64,000 bases of DNA, from assembly GCA_963556145.1 (NCBI GenBank), contig OY744471.1, positions 923,590 to 987,589 on the forward strand. The letters run 5' to 3'. The position numbers and the translations under genes are program-made. This DNA comes from Hygrocybe punicea. Lineage: Eukaryota; Basidiomycota; Agaricomycetes; Agaricales; Hygrophoraceae. Positions within the stretch are counted from its first letter, which is position 1. Each line of letters starts with the position of its first letter. Below the pieces are notes generated by a model, which was not told where the DNA came from, did no database searches, and saw only the letters and a list, made by a program, of their open reading frames with translations. Of the stretch, positions 56,543 to 64,000 are shown piece by piece.

Positions 56543-56982
56543 TAGGCATATGTAGGGGTTTACCTGCAACATATAATTGATTTGATTTGGTATTTTTATT
56601 ATAAGGTGGATTCCTGGAAAAGTGCTGATGTTTTGACATGGGTGAGTAGATATATGATATGCCTACTTGGTTACACATCAGGGGTCTGAAAAATATGTCT
56701 GCAACAATATCCAATTCTCCATTTACAAGCCAGGGGTACAAAATACCTCTCAAACTGATTTGGTCTGAGGTTTTGGGGGTATTTTGTACCCCTGGCTTGT
56801 AAATGGAGAATTGGATACTGTTGCAAAGATATCTTTCAGACCCCTGATGTGCAACCAAGTAGGCATATCATATATCTACTCACCCATGTCAAAACATCAG
56901 CACTTTTCCAGGAATCCACCTTATAATAAAAATACCAAATCAAATCAATTATACATTGTGGGTAAACCCCTGCATATGCCTA
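56543..56982. mobile_element. hAT-like foldback MITE, 440 bp, target duplication TCTAGTAT
   Basis: TCTAGTAT lies at 56535-56542 and 56983-56990. Ends are TAGGCATATG(T/C)AGGGGTTTACC and its inverse. The arms are about 210 bp each and nearly perfect, meeting near 56765. No coding capacity. Confidence 0.9.
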
Positions 56983-57218
56983 TCTAGTATTCTGTGAGAT
57001 CCCCTTGTCAGCTAGGAGAATTCACTCAGTTCACTCAGTTCAATCAATTCATTACTCAGCATTAGTCAGCTAGATACATTTGTAAGGTTAAGGTTTCATC
57101 CTAAACCAAGACAGAGTATTCAAAAGGTATTAAAGATATCCCTGAACTAGTAGCCAATGTGCATTTGAAGCTTTGGATTTAAGTCAGATATTATAATACC
57201 CAGAGATACTCTTGATTA

Positions 57219-58030
57219 CAGCCGTTTTTGATGATCTTGACACTTTTTGAAATTTTTTGATCATTTGAAACAATATGGACTTGGTGAAAATTTCTGTGCT
57301 CTACTTTGTATCTCATGAAATACTGCATGGATTAACATGATTATAGAGGGAAAGTTGTACTATTTCTTAAGGGCTATCTACTGCTGTAATTACATTTGGA
57401 CAATATTTAGTGTTTGGTGACTTGTGGATGAAACAAAAGGTAAGCCAATACTTTTTGACACTCAAAATGATATTGTCAAATCATGGCATCAAATGAGCTC
57501 CTATGAAAAAGATTGTAGGAAGGAAATTGTGCATTTTTTCAAGGGCTAAAAGTACATATACCGTGTTTTTCTTTATTTTTGTCTTGTGAGCTCATAATAA
57601 GAATTCTTGTGGCATTTCATGCCTAATGCACACAATCATAGTATAGATGAAATATTGCCTCAAAGGAGAAAAATAAAGAAAAACACGGTATTTGTACTTT
57701 TAGCCCTTGAAAAAATGCACAATTTCCTCCCTACAATCTTTTTCATAGGAGCTCATTTGATGCCATGATTTGACAATATCATTTTGAGTGTCAAAAAGTA
57801 TTGGCTTACCTTTTGTTTCATCCACAAGTCACCAAACACTAAATATTGTCCAAATGTAATTACAGCAGTAGATAGCCCTTAAGAAATAGTACAACTTTCC
57901 CTCTATAATCATGTTAATCCATGCAGTATTTCATGAGATACAAAGTAGAGCACAGAAATTTTCACCAAGTCCATATTGTTTCAAATGATCAAAAAATTTC
58001 AAAAAGTGTCAAGATCATCAAAAACGGCTG
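57219..58030. mobile_element. Tc1/mariner-like foldback element, 812 bp, TA flanks
   Basis: Ends are CAGCCGTTTTTGATGATCTT and its exact inverse, with TA at 57217-57218 and 58031-58032. The arms are about 390 bp each, almost identical, around a short centre near 57620. The first bases match those of the 2.8-kb mariner element (CAGCC(G/A)TTTT), so that enzyme family may have moved it. Confidence 0.92.
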
Positions 58031-58189
58031 TAAATCACACCTTACAGCATATCTTTTCCACAAGACATGGCTCAGCCGAGAGGGACAATTCCCACTCCGA
58101 GTGGGCCAGCCAATCTCGGCCGACCAATATCTTTCTCCAGGGGAGATGGCTTGGCCGAGGGGTCTATGTTCTGAGGGACATGAGTTGGC

Positions 58190-58480
58190 CGAAGCAGGGG
58201 GATATATTGGCCAACGGGTCTGGATATTTTGGCTGGCCATGGGAGATGGATTGGCCCACCGGTCTGGGTATCTTGGCAGGCCATGGAACATGGATTGGCC
58301 GACAGCCCAGGGTAATTTGGCTGGCCATGAAAGGTGGATTGGCCGACGTGTCTGGGTATTTCGGTTGGCCATGGAACATGGATTGGCCGATGGGTCTGGG
58401 TATTTCAGCTGGCCATGGAACATGGATTGGCCGACGGGTCTGGGTATTTTGGTTGGCCATGGATTGGCCAATCCTGGTTA
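58190..58480 (+). repeat. About 44-bp minisatellite, six diverged units
   Basis: Units contain ATTGGCCGACGGGTCTGGG, then TATTTCGGCTGGCCATGGAA. The spacing of ATGGATTGGCC is about 44 bp. Open frames on both strands (Gly/Trp-rich or Pro-rich) come from the repeat. It lies about 140 bp beyond the stop codon of the KDZ transposase. Confidence 0.8.
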
Positions 58481-58620
58481 GTATACCGTCAGCCATGGGA
58501 CATGGGTTGGCAAATACCATATATTGGCTTGCTGGTCATTCTTGGCAGATGGTTATGGTCCAGTTGGTTAAAAATATATTACTTTCTTCTGTTCAACTAT
58601 ATCTTCTCTAATAATATGTA

Positions 58621-61600
58621 TTACTCCATCTTGTTGGAAAAGGCAGTTTCTGCTTGTGCTATCATATTCCTCCACATTACCATTTGTTTTTCCGCATAAC
58701 AGATGTGCCCCCTCAGTCCCAGACCAACTTTGTCACGACGTGCTTCCCATTGCACCTTCTGGTGTTGCAGCCAATGAATCACGTTACCCATTTCTGACTT
58801 GACGCTTTGCAATTCTTCAGACCACCGATCATATCTGGCCTTGCCACGGAGCCAGTTTACACGATACACTGTATAGCAGTAAGATCTTCCATGAATTGCT
58901 GTAGCAGAACCATTCACCTTCTTGCATCCAATCGTTGTCACCAGTATTATTCCTTTCTTTCCTCCGCCAGATCCAGGGCAGCTTGTGACTCCTCTGGCCC
59001 ACTCTATTCTCCTCAAGCATATCACCACTCATCTTGATATCCTCCTGCCTCAGCACTTTGAAACAATCCAAAATGTCTGCATTCCCCCCTAGATTGACCA
59101 ATGCTCGACGAGCCTGCCTGTAGCTGGTGGCATATTTACCAACTTTTTGCTGGATGGCATGTATGTCGTCCCATGCTCGAGTCTTCTTCTTCTGGCTGTT
59201 TGCTCCACGAACAGAGGTTTGAAAGATTACCATTTTCTCACCCAGTGTCATCCTCAAGTTTTCCAAACAATCGTTTGCTTGGCCCACCCTGAGTTCCACC
59301 TCCTGAGCCACCAAATTTTCCAAACCCAGCCGAGCACATTCCTCCACTCCTAAGGTTGATGGCATTGTGAGTCGGCAATTTTCTGGCCATTCTGCAACAT
59401 GGTCATCATCTTCTTCATCTACCCCACCCTCCTCATCCACATCCACAATCCAGTCATCAGCAGTGGGATCATAATTGACCAGATTACACTCATCCACGTC
59501 TTCACCAAGTATTCCTTGTATTTTTCTGTGGAACGAGTCGATCCGAGACTGCAGTCTATTTCGCCGATCCTCCAGATTTGCCTTGTCTGTGAAACTGCCT
59601 GTTTTTTGAACAGCACGAGCCGTTGTTTTCAGAGTATTCCTGTAGGGTAAACAAATGTCAAAGAGACGATCGATGAGAATGAGGATACATCCTACTGTGC
59701 TTGTTCTATGTTTATTCCTTCATTTAAGATGGTCACCCGACCAGCCATTACATCTTTGGGATTCCCTGTCATCAGTCTCAACCTGATCTCAGCCTGCGAT
59801 GGTGCTGGTGAAACATCATTACCGTGTCCAAAACACCAACACTTTACAAGACAAACCTTTCTCCATTCTGACGTCGAATACCCTCAAGTAGTCACCATGG
59901 AAATCCATTGCCCTTCTTTCTTCTTCCTTCCACTCCACCAGCACTTGCTCATCCACAGTTTCGGAAAGCTCCTCAAAGGCTGCCTTCATTTCCTGCATTC
60001 CATCTACTGCTTTATCATATCGTTTCAACAAAGACCGAACTGTGTGACAGCTATGGTGATGATATGTATTGATGACATGCCTATGAATCACCTACCCATT
60101 CCTACCAACTTCTTCCAATTCGAATCCCTCATAAGGTCATCCAAGATCTCACGTCGTTGGGATTTTGACATGAAACGAATAAAACTGGAAATCTTGTTGA
60201 TGATAGCCCACAGTGTCTCCAAAATTTCACCATCCTGCTGACCAGCACCACGAACGAAGTTGAGACTGAATAGGGCAAAACACTTGGCAACATGTGCACC
60301 AAGATGAAACTTGCCCACAGCCCCAATGATCTCAAGTGCCTCAGGGAGAGTGAGGTGGTCGGAATCGGAAACCCTTTTAGCAAAATTGATCAGCCAACTG
60401 CAGGCAATATCATATTCCACCAGTGCTTGGGTGATACCACTGTGGCACAGCCTATTGAGAGCGTTGCATATCGAATAATCAACGTTCATGTGTCTGGTGC
60501 AGACTCTTTAATAAATTTGTCACGATTCATAGCTCAAAATACATGACTAACTGTTCACCCTTCTGGAAGTCGACGACACTGTGGGGTACAAAGCAACCAT
60601 GCTTGGCACATGCACATGCACTGATGCCTGTAGCGTATAAGTTATGACGATTGGCATTTGCTTGGTTGACGGCCTTGTGATTGGAGCACTGTGACCTCTG
60701 ATACATGATCATTGATTTAGCATTCACGAAATTCACAATTCGATAAATACCTCTTTGGACTCCAGGGAAGCTGCCAGATGAGCACGATAAGGTGCATCCT
60801 CAACCATATAGCCTTGTCCATCGATAAGCCCAACGTTGTCATCAGGCTTCCGCATGTTAATCTGCTCAGCTTTGAAATTGCCATCGACGACGATGCTGGG
60901 CCTGTAAAGCCACCTGTTTCCCTGTTTGGTGTGGAACTACATGAAAGCTGATCAGAATGACCCACTGATGCGGTCTATCCATCCAGTTCTGCGGAAGATT
61001 TATCCCTGGCTGGGGACATGCAGGGCAAAACAATGCCAGATCGCCATTACCAGGCTCCCTCTCAGTGTCATGCCCAAAGCCGAATCGTTTCTTGAGGTGC
61101 AAGTATCGCCACTGTCTTGACACCCTCATTAGCTCACGATAACGATCCTGAACACCATAACTCAGTACTCTGTTCTGTATGCACAATGTAACAAAACAAC
61201 TAGTATATCACGAACCGGCAATGTATCTGGAAATGCATTGGAAGACAGTCTCCTTAACTTGTTATAAAAGTTGTTTGCAGACGTTTTGCACTCCATCGAA
61301 TCAATGTAGAAATGATCCAGGAGCTGGAAAGTGAATGCTGATGATGGCCGTTTTGCTGTTGCAGGATACAAATGCATTCGAAGTAGTTGAATATCTCGAG
61401 TGGGGGCATCTGGGCAGGAGCACCATCGGATTCGACGTCGGTAAATTCCATTCGTATGAGTGACAGTTATGATATCTTCCTCGGCGTGAACTGCCAAAGC
61501 CGGATCCAAATCGTCCTCCTCACCACCACCTGACATAAGAACATCATGCAGATATGTATCTTCAACAGATGGCTGGGGGCCATCTTTTCTGTATGACGGA

Positions 61601-62184
61601 CAATCGCCTCCACCATGGCCAAGACGCATGACCAGGCCAATCGTATTAAGGTCATGTTTCAGGAAACATCTGCCGTTCCATATCTCAATTCTGTGGAATG
61701 GATTATGAATGTGTGTCTGCAAACAACAACGCTGGCAGAACGAAGGGCAACCATAGCAATCAGGGCAACGAATGGAGATATCGGCCATCAGACATGACTG
61801 GCATGTAACATCGGAAGGGGGGGCCTCAGATAATAAGAGTTCAGAGAGGTATTGCTTGCGAATCGCTTTCCAGGCTTCCATTTCATCATTCTGTGTCTAA
61901 TTGACATGCAATCAAAATCAAGTCGTACAGATAATAGTTGTGTCAACCTTTCCACGCTTATTGTGATGTCTCCTTGTCTGAGGGTCCTCCTCTTCCACAA
62001 ACGACGTTGAGGGCAAGGGAAGATCTTCACTCCTGTGTGATTGTTTTACAGGACTTGGCGGACGAATAACTGGACGAGCCTTGACTGTCTTTCCACCTCG
62101 TTTCTTTTCCACCACCATAAATTCAACCTCTCTGGCAAATTCCTTTTTTTTTCCCGACTGGGAAATGACTTTTGATTTCGGCAT
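58621..62184 (-). CDS. KDZ transposase with CxC2 cysteine cluster, multi-exon
   Basis: The start is ATG 62184 (MPKSKVISQ). The first exons are 62184-61948, 61896-61216 and 61174-60962, joined in phase; later exons run to the stop at 58621. The CxC2-type cluster is in exon 2 (CQSCLMADISIRCPDCYGCP, CQRCCLQTHIHNPFHRI). Transposase landmarks follow: FCPACPQPGINLP; DGNFKAEQ (probable first catalytic Asp); SNHKAVNQANANRHNL and CAKHGCFVPHSVVDFQKGE; EYDIACSW (second Asp); FHLGAHVAKC; a Glu in DGEILETLW; then a long helical tail (RVGQANDCLENLRMTLGEK, VYRVNWLRGKARYDRW). It would cut and paste its own element. I saw no internal break in the segments checked, so it may be active. Exact middle exon borders are not resolved. 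Confidence 0.85.
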
Positions 62185-62327
62185 GGATGAACAATAGTTA
62201 GATGAGTGTGGGAAAAGTGAGAAAATGACACGCCTTATAAAGACCAATACACGAGGCAAAACACATGGATAATAATAAAGATTATTACGTCGCTTGATAT
62301 ACAAATATATTTGAGGACAGGAAAATG

Positions 62328-63990
62328 TTACAAATCCGATGAACTGTCAGAATCTGATACCATAGTTGGGGCCTCAAACCAACTGGGGACCAATTTAACA
62401 TCACCGGATGAACCCTCCTTTCCTTCCAATACAACCCTTTCCAGCGCATCACCCTGAATGCAATTACGAACAGCTTGCCTGCGCAACGCCCCCTGGAGTT
62501 CCTGAGGGAGCGTGGGTATCCGCCAGTCTTGCCATGGATCTTTGGCAGCTCTGATAGCAATCTCGTCACCCAGCATGATGTTCATCATTTCTATTGGGTT
62601 TTCTAAGAAGATTCGGAGGAAGTGCAGCATGTAGATGCCGCAATCATCAAAATTCGGCTGGACAGGTACCTGAAAACAAACGTTCAATTCATTCGCAACA
62701 CGGAGGTTAGACGTGGTTCACCTTGGGGGTGATTCTCTTGATAGGTGCCAGCTTTTTCACCTGTCTGGTGTTCTTCGCAATGCAGGCTAGCCACGCATGA
62801 ACCAGGGATATATCTTTTTGATGGTGTGCTGGGGGCAGTGAATCGAGAACAAATGTTACGCTAACCGACGATGAGTAAGTTCAATGCAAAGCTGAAATGG
62901 ATAACTATGTGTGTAGTCCATCAGGAGGATTTTCTAACAAACATGCAGCAGGATTTGCCACGATAATCAAATACCAGTGGTCACTGATGGTGAAGTGAGA
63001 TGTTGCCTTCACAAAAACTGACTACACTCACCCAGTGGGCACAGGAAAGACCAAGTATGGGAGCGAAAATATGTCGATTGCCTTCGTCCACCTCTTCAAA
63101 CTCTTCACCCCGTTCTTCCTATGACCAGATTTAGAGGAAATGAAGTTATATGAACAACCAAGCAACGTGCACCTCAGTTTCTCCATGAAAAAAGTAATGA
63201 ATATGTGTATGTTTGCCGGCAACTCCGGCTGATGGATTGCTGCTTGCTGCAGAGCGTAACTGAAACGGGGAATAAGCTACTGCACTGGAGGGTTGAAATG
63301 TACCCACTGGGTACCGAAATTAATCAGTTCGTCATCTAGCCAATCCTTTTCCAAACGTTGATATGACATCCACGGAACAGCACCCCGCTCTGAGTATTTT
63401 GCAACAGTACACGTGTTTTCAAACCTAGAACACCTGAGGTGAGTGACGGGCCTGGCCATGGCAATGTGATGTACATGACCGCATCTGGCCTTTCATTCAA
63501 CTGCAAAAATCGGCCATTGGTTTCGATGTCATTTCTGTTGAAGTAGAGATTAGTTGTGGTATGATGAATGTGTGATACTCACTGTAAATACTTGATGCTA
63601 CTTTCGCCCAGTGTACTGGTGAGCAAACTGAGCAAATCTGCATACATATCTGATGTCCAGGATGCATGCTCGTTGTCGAAATAAATGCCAATTTGATGTT
63701 TTGAAACAATCTCTGAGTATCAATTGCAGTCACATGTAAGCTTATTGAAATGGTGGCGTACCATTGTTCTCTCTGCCTAAAAACACACATGTGGCTTTAC
63801 CCACATGCCGAGAAATAAGCACATACAATACCAAGCCGCGTATCTGCTCTTCATTTGGTTTGGTGGCCTACAAAATCACTTGAATATCAAGGGTGGGCTG
63901 TTGAAGACTGACAATCACCTGGCAACTGACAACATCACGTTCCACCAATAGTTGCATGGTCACAGAGCTGTCCTCTGTCAAAATACAACA
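62328..63990 (-). CDS. Ulp1-type (C48) cysteine protease gene, probably open at the window edge
   Basis: Minus-strand exon pieces carry the three catalytic landmarks of SUMO-protease-like enzymes in the right order: His in ISDHWYLIIVANP (about 62960-63000), Asp in TFVLDSLPPAHH (about 62830-62860) and Cys in PVQPNFDDCGIYMLHFL (about 62600-62670). Upstream, WLDDELINFG (about 63320-63350) matches the substrate-channel start of the fold. The last exon ends at 62328 in an acidic Ser tail. The gene starts upstream of about 63800, perhaps beyond the window. It lies 143 nt behind the KDZ transposase in the same orientation. KDZ and other eukaryotic transposons often carry such proteases; they may act on SUMO-like modification of host or element proteins. 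Confidence 0.75.
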
Positions 63991-64000
63991 AACACTTGTA

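Noticed and set aside
57921..58611. Gly/Trp-rich and Pro-rich frames over 57.9-58.6 kb
   Set aside because: They read through one arm of a foldback element into a 44-bp minisatellite; no coherent protein.

Overview
The window looks like nuclear DNA of a mushroom-forming basidiomycete (Agaricomycetes). Reasons: genes carry many GT-AG introns of about 42-60 nt, coding density is low, and the mobile elements are types known from that class: a KDZ transposase with a CxC2 cysteine cluster, a Gypsy element whose integrase ends in a chromodomain, Tc1/mariner elements with a passenger gene, and a Tnp2/CACTA-like transposase. No bacterial, organellar, rRNA or tRNA signal was recognised. Only two host genes are convincing: a single-pass membrane protein (487-1435, +) and a 12-exon aldehyde dehydrogenase (28879-31288, -).

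Layout. 0-7.6 kb: membrane-protein gene, a Tc1-like non-autonomous element, a hAT-like MITE, a broken LINE ORF1 and a decayed transposon passenger gene. 7.6-10.2 kb: low-complexity and diverged tandem repeats. 10.2-18.9 kb: an LTR-like repeat split by a complete Gypsy retrotransposon (11383-18410; LTRs equal in length and apparently identical; 5-bp target duplication) that also carries a spliced antisense zinc-finger/coiled-coil gene. 19-28.5 kb: hAT-like and mariner-like non-autonomous elements, a 22-bp minisatellite and (CAN)n-type low-complexity exons. 28.9-31.3 kb: aldehyde dehydrogenase. 31.8-42.2 kb: one 10.4-kb KDZ-like DNA transposon with roughly 0.85-1.1 kb inverted ends, two intact minus-strand genes and a decayed plus-strand transposase-type gene holding a hAT-like insertion in an intron. 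42.6-52.3 kb: a decayed CACTA/Tnp2-like element, itself invaded by a 2.8-kb Tc1/mariner element (in an intron) and by an LTR-like repeat (in an exon) that contains another MITE. 52.4-58.5 kb: low-complexity elements and foldback elements. 58.6-64 kb: a KDZ transposase gene and, behind it, a Ulp1-type cysteine protease gene, both on the minus strand.

The organising theme is nested transposition. Nearly every boundary can be read from target duplications: seven hAT-like elements have perfect 8-bp duplications and one has 7 of 8; the mariner-like elements are flanked by TA; the two LTR elements have 5 bp. In several cases a second repeat copy in the window supplies the empty site. The less ordinary observations are the antisense gene of the Gypsy element, the intact passenger gene of the mariner element beside a broken transposase, the cargo genes of the 10.4-kb element, and two short motifs that recur in otherwise dissimilar low-complexity repeats. 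All gene models are manual, from splice signals and reading-frame continuity, without alignment software or transcript data.
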